Shown piece after piece: positions 27,994-41,422 of a DNA stretch of 64,000 bases (position 1 is the first letter of the stretch; every line of letters begins with the position of its first letter). The position numbers and the translations under genes are program-made. The stretch is from NCBI GenBank assembly GCA_946807835.1, contig OX327684.1, positions 35,090,501 through 35,154,500 of the forward strand. Reading direction: 5' to 3'. A model generated the notes under the pieces. That model was not told the DNA's origin, did no database searches, and saw nothing but the letters and a program-made list of their open reading frames with translations. Source of the stretch: Ailanthus altissimus. Lineage: Eukaryota; Streptophyta; Magnoliopsida; Sapindales; Simaroubaceae.

Positions 27994-28248
27994 ATATGGA
28001 GGTTTCAAGAACTGAAAACAATAACAAGACGACCATATAATTGGATGAGAACAAAAGACGTAAGTTTTACAACTTCAGTTCATATTGCTGATGAGGTTTT
28101 CGGTTGGGGAACCTTAAAAGAAAGATAACAAAATTCTTTGTTCACTTGTGCCCTAGCCTACGTGATATTTGGCTTAGGATTGCTTTTTTTTTTTCTTTTT
28201 TGTGGGTTGAAAGAATTGAAAACCTTTACAGAACTTCCTCTTTTTGTT

Positions 28249-28281
<33 letters not shown>

Positions 28282-29976
28282 CAACTACCCATTATATTCG
28301 TGACTGTATATGAGCACAAATAATGAAGATCCCATGATAAGTGTCCCATGTTGTATAAAATGGTTCGGATCCTAGCCATTTGTATTCAATTTTCTAGGCC
28401 GTTTGATATTGTTCGATAACCTTTTTCTGATAAAATGTTGACTGAAACTCATAAAACTTTTACGAATTTAGATTTTTCTAAACAATCGCAAAAGATAATT
28501 AACCTTATAAAATTTGAGGTGAAGGGCAGAGGAGTTGCTTGAAGACAAAGGGCTAATTACATCAAGTCCCCCCTTTATCTTACATTCCAATTCAAGCAAG
28601 TCAATCTTTCAGTACCAAAGAACACAATTGAGAGTGGCTTGAAGGTTTCTAAAGAGAGTAATTAATTTAACTCAAATGACTTTGCTTATCTAAGAAATAT
28701 GTAACCTCATCCTGGAAGAAGAAGCTGAATGCTTAAAAGTTGAACCTCTCCATTAACAAAAAGCTAGAGTGGAAATTAACATAAATATTGACTTCCATAT
28801 CGAATTTTCTAGTTTATAGACAATGCAAATCATAAATGAAGTACTGTTACATATGACATAGAACTCATGTCTAAACACAAAATATTTTCCCATTATTTTT
28901 CCTTTGTACAGTGATTAATTTACTGGTATGATCTTATATATTCAGTGATTAATTTACTGGTATGATCTTATATATTTGAGCTACTATTATTATTATTATT
29001 AGAAGGAACGTGGTAAAGAAGAATTACTCCCAAGGTAAGATGTCCCCCTACTAACAACCACCTATATATACCTACCAATTAACATCATGCTAAAAAGAAA
29101 TTCATGATCAACCTAAATAATCAAAATACACCATCTAGCACCATGTTATTGTCAGCTTGTGGGTACATGATTAATTTTTTAGGGTGATCTAATAGAACTA
29201 AGTTTTATATTTTGCTCACACTGCATCGATAAAGGAGCTTGGTTTATTTTTTATGTAATAAACAATTTTTAGAAAAACAATATTTTTAAAAGATATAGTA
29301 GAAAATGTGAAAAATGCTTTTTAGTAATTTCAACAATTAAAATATTTTTTAATTTAATTTTATAAAAACAAGAACTATATATTGTAATCTTCTCGTAGTT
29401 TTTTTTATATAAATATTATTAAATAAATTAGTAATATTACATCGTAAATCTCATGATATAAAATTAAAAGATTATTAGGATGCTACACAAAAATTAAATA
29501 TATCTATCATGGTTCATCTGGACCTATAACTCTTTCTAGACTATTCAAACTGGAACTCTAACCCCGTTAAAGATGGGGGAACCCAACCTCATTTAAGACG
29601 GGGAACATATAACCTTTGAGTGGGGGGGAGAAAACTAACCTCACAAAAGGGGGACAAAACTACCCTTACAAGAGAGGAACAAAACTACTTACTCACGAGG
29701 AAATACAAAACCACCTAGCTTATACAAGTTTCATATCGCAAACAACTCCAACTAATTCTACCCTACAACCACAACTAAACAACAAGCTGTCTCAAAGTTT
29801 TTCGGTGACCGTGAGGGACAAGCGATCTCTAGAATTTGCATTTCACTAAATTTAGACACAGAGCGGCTGCCAGTGAGCTTGGCTCACCCGAATAACAGTG
29901 ATTACTCTCTCACGGTGGTCAGTAATGATGATAGAGGTCAGGATATAAAATAGGCAGACGAAAGGGTGGCAGCACA
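27994..29976. other. Intergenic upstream of the XSP1-like gene
   Basis: Promoter region of the minus-strand protease, then AT-rich DNA. It includes a (TA)n microsatellite at about 28249-28280 and a perfect 34-bp tandem duplication at 28909-28976. A stretch at 29570-29850 with runs of G and ACAAAACTAC-like repeats may be old repeat DNA, but I cannot name it. Confidence 0.45.
28909..28976. repeat. Perfect 34-bp tandem duplication
   Basis: Two adjacent identical units (28909-28942, 28943-28976) beginning CAGTGATTAATTTACTGG. The identity suggests a recent event. Confidence 0.85.
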
Positions 29977-32900
29977 TGTAATACACGTGTTTCTTTTTTA
30001 AGGATCTTAATGGCAAAAGAAGAAGAAGAAGAAAGAAATAGAGCAAGCGGTGCCGTTGTCTATACATATACATATATATATATATATATATAATCATTTT
30101 GTTTTGCTTCATTGAGAAGAAGAAGTAGAAACTGAAAGAGAAAAGAGAGAAAAAGAAAAGAAGAAGAAGAAGAAAAGGGAACCGAGAAGAAAGAAGAAAG
30201 AAAAAGAAATAACCGAGAGAGAAATAAGAAAGGAAAATAAATAGGAAATTAATTTGGATAATTAGATTTATACCCAGTGATTTAGCGGGTAATAGTTTTA
30301 TGATATTAGAATATTTATATTTTAATATTTATAATATATATCGGTATTAATGATGTATTTTTATACCCTATGATATATGAGGTATGTCGATAGTGGATAA
30401 ATCTCAGAATGCAAACTGTTTACGCTCAAAATATAACGCAGCTCTCGTAGTATAGATTGAGGTGTCAATTCCACGAGGAAGCTCTTGGCAAAATAGGTTG
30501 GTGAAGTAAAATATTAAAATGGTAGCAAAAGATAAAATTAATTGATTTAAGTGGATGAGATAGAATTGTCTATGAATTGAGAAAAATGTCTTATGATGAT
30601 TTAAATAAGGCCTTGAGAATCACAATTATGATTTATAAATCTACTCTACACTTTGATTCAATGTTTATAACTCAATTGACAGTTTTACATCTAAACAATC
30701 AATCGAAAGATATTTAAAATATAGCACATTTGATAACACATGCATTTAATATGACTAAACTCTTTTGTAAATATTAACACAACTCATGTTCATTTATACA
30801 AGTTATCTAAGATCTACAATATATCATTTTGACAATATTACGATAAAAGATCAACTTGAATATCAAACATTTATTACCTTTACATATTATCCAAGATCGA
30901 CAATATATCAATCGATAATACTGCAGTAAAATATTAACATATAAAACAATATAACTAATAACAATTATAATTCAATAAAAATCACATAAGAAAAGCATGA
31001 CTGAACATATATGAGACATGAGAATTATAACTTCTGGATTATAGAAAATAAAATATATAAGAGTTTAATCAAAACCAAACTTATAACATTTGTAGCTCTT
31101 GACAACGAATCAAAGCATAGAAGTAGATTTATTACACATAAAAGTTCATCTCTTAGCCTTGCCAAGAACTCTAGCATAGATTAAAATACATGTTAATGAG
31201 AAGAAAATAAAAGAGAATTATCTAATATTGAAAACGTCCTAAGAGTGTCCTTATATAGGCAATGAATGGAAATATGTAATGTGTGACATCAATCTTCAAT
31301 AATTTTAGGCCAACAACGTTCACCCACATGCAGTACATTTTTTATAATGTAAATGATTGATGTAGCCTCTGTGCCCGATATAAAAGTTGTATAATTTTTT
31401 CTCTTCTTTCCATAGGCACCAATTTCATATAAATTAGATGAGTATCCAATGGGATATGAGCAAAATTCCAAATATACATCAGAATTCAGCTAACAACCAT
31501 TTTACCCACTTGTAATGCAATTTGGTTTATGATAACTGCTGATTTGGACTTTACCATCAACATAAGAGTTGTTGATAATTAAGTCAGTATTTCACAGATT
31601 CAAGAATTATATCAATTGAGTACGTATTTTGTGAGATACAGTCCAAATACATGAGTTGGGTCAAGCTGAGCTGAAGTTATATCCCAATTCTATTATATCT
31701 CAATTTTTGACCCATAACATATTGGATTTGCCTTTTTAACTATTCTTCAAGTTTGTGTAAGATTGAGTCATGTTGTATCAGGTTCAAGAATTTCTTCATT
31801 TCGATTTCTACATTGAGAGTTATGTCCATTTTACTTAAATCTGTGCAAATAACATTCATTAACCACAATTTAAAAAGAATACTTTATTTCAAGCTAAAAT
31901 ACAAGAAAATGTTAAAATTAGTGACATTAAATAGTAATTGAATCTCTTAATAAATATGCATTTTCATGTGCTCATCACAGACCCAGCTCAAGATTAACGC
32001 ATTTTTGTGAATAAATAGTTATATATATTTTATATATTTTTAATACAGCAATTATGATTTAATTACACGTTATCAGACTTAGCCATGATTTATTTTAGAC
32101 AAATAAATATTTATGTTAATTAGTATATTCAAAAATATTTTTAGAATTTATTATAGTATAGCCTATAATTATGTTCAGTACAGAAATAAATATTTTAAAA
32201 TAATTATAGTCATGATATTATATAGTAGTAATTTTTGAACCACCATATGCGTACCCTTCCTTTAGTGTAGTTGCTCTGCGCATGCATTAGACCAGTTTAA
32301 ATTGCTCTGCCCAAGCATTGTAGCATTTCTCCGGGTTAAACCAGCTCAGATCCCCCGCTCTGCCTATACTTGAGTTATTCCGTCAGATTAAACTAGTTTT
32401 TTCGCGGGTATAAGTTTGATGTGATTTTTAATATATATATATATATATCTATGTAGTACATGTTTTTAGAACTATATTACATATATTCAGCTTGATAATA
32501 TATTTATAATAGTTTACGCTTTCAAATTTTTAGATTCCCAGTATTATGTTATGATTTTAGTTTTAACACATATTTTTATGAAAGCTTATATTTTAGTACA
32601 AGTTTATTGACTACTTAGTACACAGCTTCATGATTATTCTATCTTACAGATTTATACGTGTATAATACATATAAAGTATATAATATTTTCTAATTATGTC
32701 TACTCATTGAGCCATAAGTTCACATTTTTTTTTTCTATTTATCCTATTTTTCTCAAGTTGTCATAGAAATTCGTACAGTATGATACAGTTTTCATATTTT
32801 GAGATTATCCCACGATATGCATAGTTGCATGAGTGTCTCAATCTGTGTATTTGTAAATTTTTATGTATATTAGAGTACACGTGTACACTTTTATTGAGGC

Positions 32901-33001
32901 AAATAGCCTCGTATCAAATGTATGAGTAAATAGTATATTAGTCTCATGTCATCGTAGGATCCGCCTCGATTCTTGAGAAGGGCTTGGGTCGGGTCCTGTC
33001 A
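29977..33001 (+). repeat. 5' LTR, interrupted
   Basis: Matches the 3' LTR over its length apart from the 1.56-kb nested insert and indels; for example the 3' copy lacks about 11 bases near its end and carries AATAG after the initial TG. It contains (GAA)n and (TA)n tracts. Confidence 0.82.
30417..31977 (+). mobile_element. Solo LTR nested in the 5' LTR
   Basis: The insert begins TGTTTACGCT and ends GTGCTCATCA, so it has TG...CA ends. It is flanked by CAAAC (30412-30416) and CAGAC (31978-31982), a 5-bp duplication with one change. The intact 3' LTR shows the uninterrupted site CTCAGAATACAGACCCAG. There is no internal coding region, so recombination between two LTRs left one copy. The family differs from the host element. 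Confidence 0.8.
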
Positions 33002-33102
33002 GTTTAGTATCAAATCATGGTTTTAGATTCTATAGACTAATACATGATACATGCATGTTAGAGATGTCATTAATGATTTGTTATATTTTATTTATTTTCA
33101 TC

Positions 33103-36100
33103 ATGTGTCCACGTGGTCGATCTCGCACGAAACTTGTGGCTGAACTGGGAGCTCCCTTAGTACTAGATAGAAGGGAGCAACCTATTAGAGAGGAAGTAGC
33201 TGAGTCAGTTCCCCTGTACCCATAGCTCAAACTTAGCTTAATTTTATTGTAGAGGAGATACACCCTCAGTCAGTGTCATAACCTGTGATACAGCCTGATA
33301 GACCTACATTAGAGTAATCCATAGACAGACTATCTCAGTTAGTTACAGTTGCAGTAGAGAGACAAACACAAGGACAACCCAGAAGAGAGAACACAATAAA
33401 GCGTGTTCGTAATTTGGAGGCAGAAAATTTTTTAGCCATTACAAAGCCAGCTGATGCAAAGTCATGACGGACCAAAGTAGAACGAATATTTGATATTATG
33501 AGATATATTAATAATGAAAGGGTTTCTTTTGCTACATTTTTACTTGAGGGTGGGGCATACCACTGGTGGATATCAGTATCACATAGATATAGAGAGGTGA
33601 TTAGTTGGGTTAGTTTTTGTAAAGAATTTAATGTAAAATTCTTTCCTATGGTTTACCAAGACATCCAGGCTAGTAAGTTCCTTGAGCTAGAATAGGGATC
33701 GATGACAGTGGAGTAGTACGAGAACCAATTTATAGAGTTATCGAGATTCGCTTCATATGCAATATAGAATGAGAGGGATAAATGTAAGAAATTTAAACAG
33801 GGCCTTAGAGGCAATATCAGGATAGCAATTACAACCATAGGGCATAGTGATTTCAGTGAGTTAGTATGGGCTGCAATGAGAGTTGAGAGAAGCTTGGTAG
33901 AGACACGTAAAGCCCAGTCATTCAAGTAGAAACCAGGCCATAGTTGGTTAGTTGGTAGATCAAGTAGTAGTAGAGCACCTGAATGAGAGATATCCCATAC
34001 AGGGTATTCTGGTAAACAGCGGTATGGTCAAAGCCTTATGCTATCAGGAGGACAAAGATAGAGTTCTAATCAGAGTTTTGTGCCTTCATCTGTTGGAAGC
34101 AACATAGGGAGTCAGAGGCCCCGGGGTGGTAGCCAGTTAAGTAGTAGTACTCATGAAAAGGTATCCTCAGTGTTCCATTTGTGGTAGGAGTCATGAGGGA
34201 CAATGTCTAAGAGGTTTTAAAGGTTGTTACCATTGCGGACAAACTAGACATTTGAGGAGAGATTGCCCTCTTATTCTTCGGAGTAGCAGCTTAGTACAGG
34301 GTATAGCTTCTCATGGTTTTCAAGGTGGCGATGACAATATTTAGAGACATGGAGGATCTCAGACATGAGAGCTTATCTCTAGTACTTGTGTACAACCTAG
34401 AGCTTTAAGAGCTAATAGAGACTCACAGAAGGGTCAGCCAGGTTGACCCAATATCCAACCACGTGTATTTGCTTTGACTCAGCAAGAGCATAGGCTACCC
34501 CTGATGTTGTTATAGGTATATTGACTATTTTTGGTCGAGAGACCCATATTTTAATTGATCTAGATTTTACGCATTCTTTTATTTTTCGTATTTTTGCTAT
34601 GCATGCGGATAGATTGTTAAAACCTCTAGATTATAGCTTGGTGGTCGTTACACCAGTTGGAGAATCATTATTGGTTGAGAATGTATTTCAGGGTTATGTT
34701 ATTAAGGTGGGTAGTAGTGAGATGGAACAGATTTAATTCATCTTGATATGCATGATTTTGATGTGATACTTGGGATAGACTGGTTAGCTTATCACCATGC
34801 TACTGTAGACTATTTTCGAAAGGAGGTTATATTCAAAAGACATTGAGAGCCTAATATTAGTTTTTGTGGAGAGTGACGAGTTCTTCTATCCTGTGTTGTA
34901 TCTACTATGGCAACTAAACAGTTGCTCAGAAAATTATGTCCAGCCTATTTGGCACACGTTATTGATACTAGAGTCAATGGGGCTAAATTAAAAGATATTC
35001 CGATGGTCAGAGATTTTTCAGATGTATTTCTCGAAGATCTTCCAAGCTTACTACCAGATAGAGAGATTGATTTTGGTATTAATTTGATTCCAAGCACAAC
35101 TTCTATCTCCAAAGTACCATACAGAATTACCTCTTTAGAGTTAAAAGAATTGAAGACTTAGTTACAATAATTAATTGATAAAGGTTTCATCAGACCTACT
35201 GTATCGCCATTGAGAGCACCGATATTGTTTGTTAAAAAGAAATATGAAACTTTGAGGCTATGCATTGATTATTGGGAGCTAAATAAAGTCATTATACGCA
35301 ACAAATGCACATTCCCTCGCATTGATGATTTATTTGATCAATTACAGGGTGCAAAAGTTTTCTCAAAGATTGATCTACGATCAGGGTATCATCAATTAAA
35401 GATCAGAGATACTGATATGTCTAAGACTACCTTTAAAACTTGATATGGGCATTATAAGTTTTTAGTAATGCCATTTGGGTTGACTAATACCCTAGCTGTA
35501 TTCATGGACCTTATGAATAAGGTATTTCATCCTTATCTTGATTAATTTGTTATAATATTTATTGATGATATTCTTATATATTCATGAAGTACAGAGAAGC
35601 ATATAGAGCATTTGAGGATAATGTTACATATTTTGAGGAATAAACAATTATATGCTAAGTTCAGCAAATGTCAGTTCTGGCTAGATAAAGCTATATTTCT
35701 AGGTCATGTGATATCAGTAAATAGAATTTATATAGATCCTCAAAAAATTAAAGCTGTGGTAAATTGGGAGCGACCAGCTAGTGTGATAGAAATTAAAAGT
35801 TTTCTCAGCTAGCAGGTTATTATCGGAGATTTGTTAAGGACTTCTCTAAGATTGTTGCACCGCTTACAAAGTTGACCAGAAAAAATGTAAAGTTTATGTA
35901 GATTGATGAATGTGAACATAGTTTTCAAGAACTTAAAAAGAGATTGACTTCAACTCTTGTTCTTACTCTTCCATCTAGCCTTAAAGGATTTATAATTTAC
36001 AGTGATGCTTTTAGACAGGGATTATGTTGCGTATTGATGCAGCATGGTAAGGTGATAACTTATGCTTTTAGGCAACTTAAGAAGCATGAGTTGAATTATC

Positions 36101-37868
36101 CAACCCATGATTTAGAATTAGCAGCTGTAGTATTCGCCTTAGAGATTTAGAGACATTATTTATATGGTGTCATATGTCAAATCTTCATTGATCACAAAAG
36201 TTTAAAGTATTTGTTCACATAGAAAGATATGAATATCAGACAACGGAGATGGTTAGAGCTAATAAAAGATTATGACTGTACGATTGATTATCATCCAGGT
36301 AAGGTGAATGTGGTAGCAAATACACTCAGCAGGAAGTCTTCTAACTCTATAGCTTATTTGAAGGTAACTTATTTCTATTGTTAGTTGAATTAAGATCTAT
36401 GAGTGTTGAACTGTCTATAGATGAGTCTGGAGTCCTTTTAGCACATTTTCAAGTAAGGCCTATATTGATTGATCAGATTCTAGAGATCCAAGATCAGGAT
36501 CCTAATTTAGTTAAACTTAAGCAAGAAGTAAGGAATGAAATGCAAACTAATTTAACTTTGAAAGCTGATAGGACATTAGTTATAGATAACAGACTTTGTG
36601 TTCTGAATAACTTAGAGTTAGAGAAGTAGATTTTAGGAGAAGCTCACAGCTCAGCTTATGCTATGCATCCTGGTAGCACTAAAATTTATCGTACTCTGAG
36701 AGAACATTACTGCTGGCAAGGTATGAAAAGAGAGATGACAGAGTTTGTATCTCACTGCCTGATTTGTCAACAGGTTAAGGCAGAACATCAGAGGTCAGGA
36801 GGATTATCTCAACCACTTCTAGTTCCTGAATGAAAGTGGGAACATATCACCATGGACTTTATGGTTGGGCTTCCACATACTCGGAGTGGTCATGATAGTA
36901 TTTGGGTGATTATTGATTGACTCACAAAGTCTGCTCATTTTCTACCTTATAAAGTTTCATAACTCATTTGTATGTGAGTGAGATTGTACAGTTACATAAG
37001 GCTCCAGTATCCATCGTATTAGATAGAGACCCTCGATTCACTTCTAAATTCTAGTATAGCTTACAGAAGGATTTAGGTATTAAGTTAAACTTTAGTACAA
37101 CTTTTTATCCTCAAACAGATGGGCAGTCAGAAAGAACTATATAAATATTAGAGGATATGCTCAGAGCATGTATGTTGCAGCTTAAAAGCAATTGGGATGA
37201 TTATTTACCATTGATGAAGTTTGCATAAAATAATAGTTATCAGTCTAGTATTCAAATGGCGCCGTATAAGGCTTTATACTCTAGTTTGTTGAGATGAGGT
37301 TGGAGAAAGAAAATTGTTGAGTTTAGATATTATCCAAGCCACTAGTGAGAAGATTAGTATTATCAGATGTAGACTCAAGGCAGCTCAAGACAGACAGAAG
37401 AGTTATGCAGATAAATGCCGTAGACAGCTTGAGTTTGCAATAGGAAACAAAGTCTTCTTACAGATCTCACTATAGAAGGGTGTGCTTTGTTTTGGGAAAC
37501 AAAAAAAATTAAGTCCTCGATATATTAGGCCATATGAAATTCTAGAGAATGTTGGTGTGGTTGTGTATCGCTTAGCATTACTGCCTGAGTTGTCACACAT
37601 TTATGATGTATTTCATGTTTCTATATTGTGAAAGTATATGACTGACTCTTCTCATATTCTAGTTACACAACCAGGTCAGTTGATGGCAGACTTGACTTAT
37701 GACAAGGAACCTATTCAGATAGTGGACTATTGCCAGCAAGTACTATGTAATAAGACTATTTCACTATTTAAAGTCCTATGGAGGAATCATGCAATGGAAA
37801 AGTCTACATGGGAATGAGAGGATTAAATGAGAGTTCAGTATCCTCATTTATTTCAGAGAGGTACATGA
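33103..37868 (+). pseudogene. Broken gag-pol of the Ty3/gypsy element
   Basis: Recognisable pieces in order: gag (around 33420-33700), a CCHC zinc knuckle (CYHCGQTRHLRRDC, near 34226), a protease remnant around 34540 whose active-site segment has changed, RT (35090-35800, with FIDDILIYS), RNase H (35940-36220), integrase with HHCC and DDE regions (36650-37270), and a chromodomain-like end (37690-37860). The frame is broken by many stops (for example at 35159, 35441, 36148) and by at least one one-base deletion near 35807. Several stops sit where the family has Trp, Arg or Gln, consistent with C-to-T decay of methylated DNA. The element cannot make its own proteins. Confidence 0.85.
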
Positions 37869-37899
37869 ATTTTGAGGACAAAATTTTTATAAGGGGGAA

Positions 37900-39278
37900 T
37901 GAATAGTAATACACGTGTTTCTTTTTTAAAGATCTTAGTGGCAAAAAAAAAGAAGAATAAAGAAATGGAGCAAGCGGTGCCATTGTCTATATACATATAT
38001 AATTATTTTGTTTTGCTTCATTGAGAAGAAGAAGTAGAAATCGAAAGAGAAAAGAGAGAAAAAGAAAAAGAAAATAGTCGAGAGAAAAATAAGAAAGAAA
38101 AATAAATTAAAAATTAGTTTGGGTAGTTAGATTTATACCCAGTGATTTAGAGGGTAATAGTTTTACGATATTAGAATATTTATATTTCAATATTTATAAT
38201 ATATATCGATACTAATGGTGTATTTTTACACCATAGATATAAGAGATGTGTCGATAGCGGGTAGATCTCAGAATACAGACCCAGCTTAAGATTAACGCAC
38301 TATTGTGAATGGATAGGTATATATATTTTATATGTTTTTAATACAGCAATAATGATTTAATTATACATTATCAGATTTAGCAATGATTTATTTTAGACAG
38401 ATAAATATTTATGTTAATTAGTATATTCAGAAATAGTTTTAGAATTTATTATAATATAGCTTATAATTATGTTAAATACAGAAATAGTTATTTCAGAATA
38501 ATTATAGTCATGATATTATATAATAGTAGCTTTTGAACCACCGTATGTGTATCCTCCCTTTTAATGTAGTTGCTCTGTGCATGCGTTAAACCAGTTTAGT
38601 TTGTTCTGCCCAAGCGATGTAGCATACTGTCGGGTTAGACCAGCTCAGATCCCTCGCTCTGCCTATGCGTGAGTTATTCTGTCAGGTTAGACCAGTTTTT
38701 CTTCTAGTAAAAGTTTAGTGTAATTTTCAATATATATACATAATACATGTTTCCAGAACTATGTTATATACATTGAGCTTGATAATAGATTTTATGATAG
38801 TTTACGCTTTTAGATTTTCAGATCCTCAGTATTATATTATAATTTTAATTTTAGCACATATTTTTATAACAGCTTATATTTCAGTACAAATTTATTGACT
38901 ACTTAGTATACAACTTCATGATTATTCTATCTTACAGATTTATACGTGTACAATACATATAAAATATATAATATTTTCTAATTATGTCCACTTACTGAGT
39001 CACAAGCTTATCCTTTTTTTCTATTTACCCTTTTTTTTTAAGTTGTTGCAGAAATTCATATAATGTGATACAATCTTCATATTTTAATATTGGCCCACGG
39101 CACGCATAGCTGCATGAATGTCTTAGTCTGTGTATTTGTAAATCTTTTATGTATATTGAAGTATACGTATATACTTTTATTGAGACAGGTAACCTCGTTG
39201 TATCAAATGTATGAGTAAATAGTATGTTAGTTTCATGTTATCGTAAGATCGGCCTCGATTCTTGAGAAGGGCCTGTCA
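37900..39278 (+). repeat. 3' LTR
   Basis: Starts TGAATAGTAATACACG just after the polypurine tract and ends GGGCCTGTCA. It is similar along its length to the 5' LTR but clearly diverged, so the insertion is old. Confidence 0.82.
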
Positions 39279-39974
39279 GCATCAGTGACTGTTTCTGAAG
39301 AAGATTGGCACGCCAGTAACTGATCCCGGCATTTAATGTCAACAGACGAAACTTAGAAAAATAGTCAGTAGGCGTGAAATGGCGAATTCTGATGGTAGAT
39401 TGACACAGAACCAATGGCTTTTTGGAGAACAAGGCGAAGAAGGCGTTTGTCTTCTTTGTCTCTTGTCGTGATCATTCGTCAGCCATTCGGTGGGATCGTA
39501 AGAGGTTGGCAGAGTAAGTGAGCACTAACGAAAAGACTCGCCGACAATACAAAATAGGATAGAGAGATTGCTAGAAAAACTGCAAAAACACAAAAAGAAT
39601 TAGAAGAAAAAAAAGTTAAATTGAAAAGAAAACAAAAACAGAAAATAAAGCAGAAATTTAAAACTTAAAATGTGGGCGCTCTATTAGAGAAGGACACAAG
39701 GTCCCTTTCCAGTGGAAGAGATCTTGTAGCTAAGGTTTTTTAAGTTTAGAGAGAAGGCAGAGAAAAGGCTTTTTACAGAGAGACGACCGTGTTTGCTAGA
39801 AAGTATTTTTGTTTTTAATCTTCTAGTAGGTTGTTGGTGAATAAATAGGAAATTTTTGTAAATAGTTAAAATATTAGGATATTTAATTAATTTAATCATT
39901 ATTTTTATTTTTTTATTTTTTGTAGCCAACGACTTAATAAATTGATTAAAAATATCATTTTTAATATTTTAATA
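39279..39974. other. Intergenic, unassigned
   Basis: Sequence of mixed composition at 39280-39530, then AT-rich. No protein match recognised and no clear repeat structure. Confidence 0.35.
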
Positions 39975-41225
39975 GTACTCACTATAATAAACAATATTTG
40001 TTACAATAAATAGTATTTTAATATAGTAACTTTTTATTCAATATAAAATATTATTTTATTGAAAATGTATATTTATTTTATATTATTTTTATTTATTTTA
40101 ATCATATTATTACAAAATTTACATAAATAATATAATTATTTAACGTAATTAAATTAAACTAATTAAAAAATATTTTTTATAAATACAAACTTAATTTGTA
40201 TTTTTATTAAATATATATTATTCATTTAAAATTAAATATATTTATTTTAATTTTTATTTAATTATCAATAAATAAAATAAAATAAAATATTGAGAAAAAA
40301 ATATTGCGCATCACATTGGTGGTGCAATAAAATAATATCATACCCTCATTAAGGGCACAATAAAAAAATATCGCACTCACATTAAGACGTGATAAAAAAA
40401 TATCACTCCAAAATATAAGTGTGATAAAAAAAATATTGCTTCTAAATATAAGCATGATAAAAAATATATCACACCCAAATATAAGCGTAATAAAAATAAT
40501 TGCTTACAATATGGAACACAATAAAAAATATAACAACTAACAAAGGGCACGATAAAAAAATATCCTGTCTGATATGAAGCATGATAAAAAATATCATACT
40601 CAATATGAAGTGCAATAAAAAATATTGCACTCAATACGAAACACGATAAACTTCAATCACGCCCAATTGGGCTTGATTGAAGGGGGAAAATTGTCCCCAT
40701 CCCTCTTCTTTTTTTTTAAATTTAATTATTTATTATAATATTTTATTTTATTTTTACTTATTAATACTTATAATGAATATTTCATTTTTTTTTATTAGTA
40801 TTATATTTATTTTATAATATATAATATAATTAATTTATATTTATATTTATTTAAATTTAAGTTTATATTTTTATTACAATTATATTTATTTTATTTAATC
40901 ATATTATTTTTTAATTATTTAAGTTAATAATATTATTTATTTAATTTATTTTAACTACATTATTTATTTAAAATTTGTAATAATATGATCAAATTAAAAA
41001 ATAACAAATGATATAATTAAATAAAATAAATATAATAATTTAAATAAATAAATACAAAATTTAAATTTAAATATAAATATAATTTTAAGTAAATAATATA
41101 AATTAATTATATCAGCCATAGTAAAATAAAATTATAAATAAATAAATTATAAAATAAAATTTTTAAAAAATAATTATGATAAAGATACTGTTTACTAAGC
41201 AGATATTATTTATTATAGCGAGCAC
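39975..41225. mobile_element. Candidate non-autonomous TIR element with internal minisatellite
   Basis: The left end (39975-40000) and the complement of the right end (41200-41225) agree at 22 of 26 positions: GTACTCACTATAATAAACAA versus GTGCTCGCTATAATAAATAA at the outer 20. AT-rich inner arms (about 40761-40935 and 40985-41110) are also inverted copies. The centre carries a tandem array. I see no transposase and no exact target duplication, so the class is open. Confidence 0.55.
40293..40650. repeat. Minisatellite, ~32-bp period, about 11 diverged units
   Basis: Units start ATAAAAAATAT(C/T)GC and continue with a more variable CA(C/A)-AATATGAAG(C/T)GC-like part; spacing is 31-35 bases. Each unit carries a short palindrome of the form GATA-AAAA-TATC. 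The units are diverged from one another, so the array is not young. Confidence 0.8.
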
Positions 41226-41422
41226 TTTAAAATAATAATAATAAATTTTATTTATTCATTAACTCTTTGGTTATAAAAACTAAAAAATGAAATATGTAAC
41301 TAAATTAGTTAAATTTTGGCTATTTACAAAAATTTCGACCCAATTATCAAGGGATCGTGTTTTTTTAATAAATATTTTTGGGTCTGAAAAAAAAAAAATG
41401 AAATGAATAAAGAGAAACACAT

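Larger units (their letters stand above)
29977..39278 (+). mobile_element. Decayed Ty3/gypsy LTR retrotransposon (chromovirus, Tekay-like)
   Basis: Both LTRs start with TG and end with TGTCA. The 5' LTR is 29977-33001 and is interrupted by a nested solo LTR; without that it is about 1.46 kb. The 3' LTR is 37900-39278. A degenerate primer-binding site (TTAGTATCAAATC) follows the 5' LTR and a polypurine tract AAGGGGGAA precedes the 3' LTR. Internal domains are in the order gag, zinc knuckle, protease, RT, RNase H, integrase, chromodomain-like tail, which is the Ty3 order. The flanking 5-mers (GCACA and GCATC) do not match perfectly, so the target duplication has decayed or an end is altered. 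Confidence 0.88.

Noticed and set aside
28249..28280. (TA)n tract upstream of the XSP1-like gene as a regulatory element
   Set aside because: Ordinary dinucleotide microsatellite; several others occur in the window.
29616..29849. 77-codon frame before the Ty3 element
   Set aside because: Lys/Thr-rich translation from a repetitive stretch; no domain and no gene context.
29972..39283. Target-site duplication of the Ty3 element
   Set aside because: Flanks GCACA and GCATC differ at two of five bases, so I do not claim a duplication.
40293..40650. Regularly spaced repeats that look CRISPR-like
   Set aside because: Units are diverged, very AT-rich and have no distinct spacers; the surrounding genome is plant. 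It is a minisatellite.
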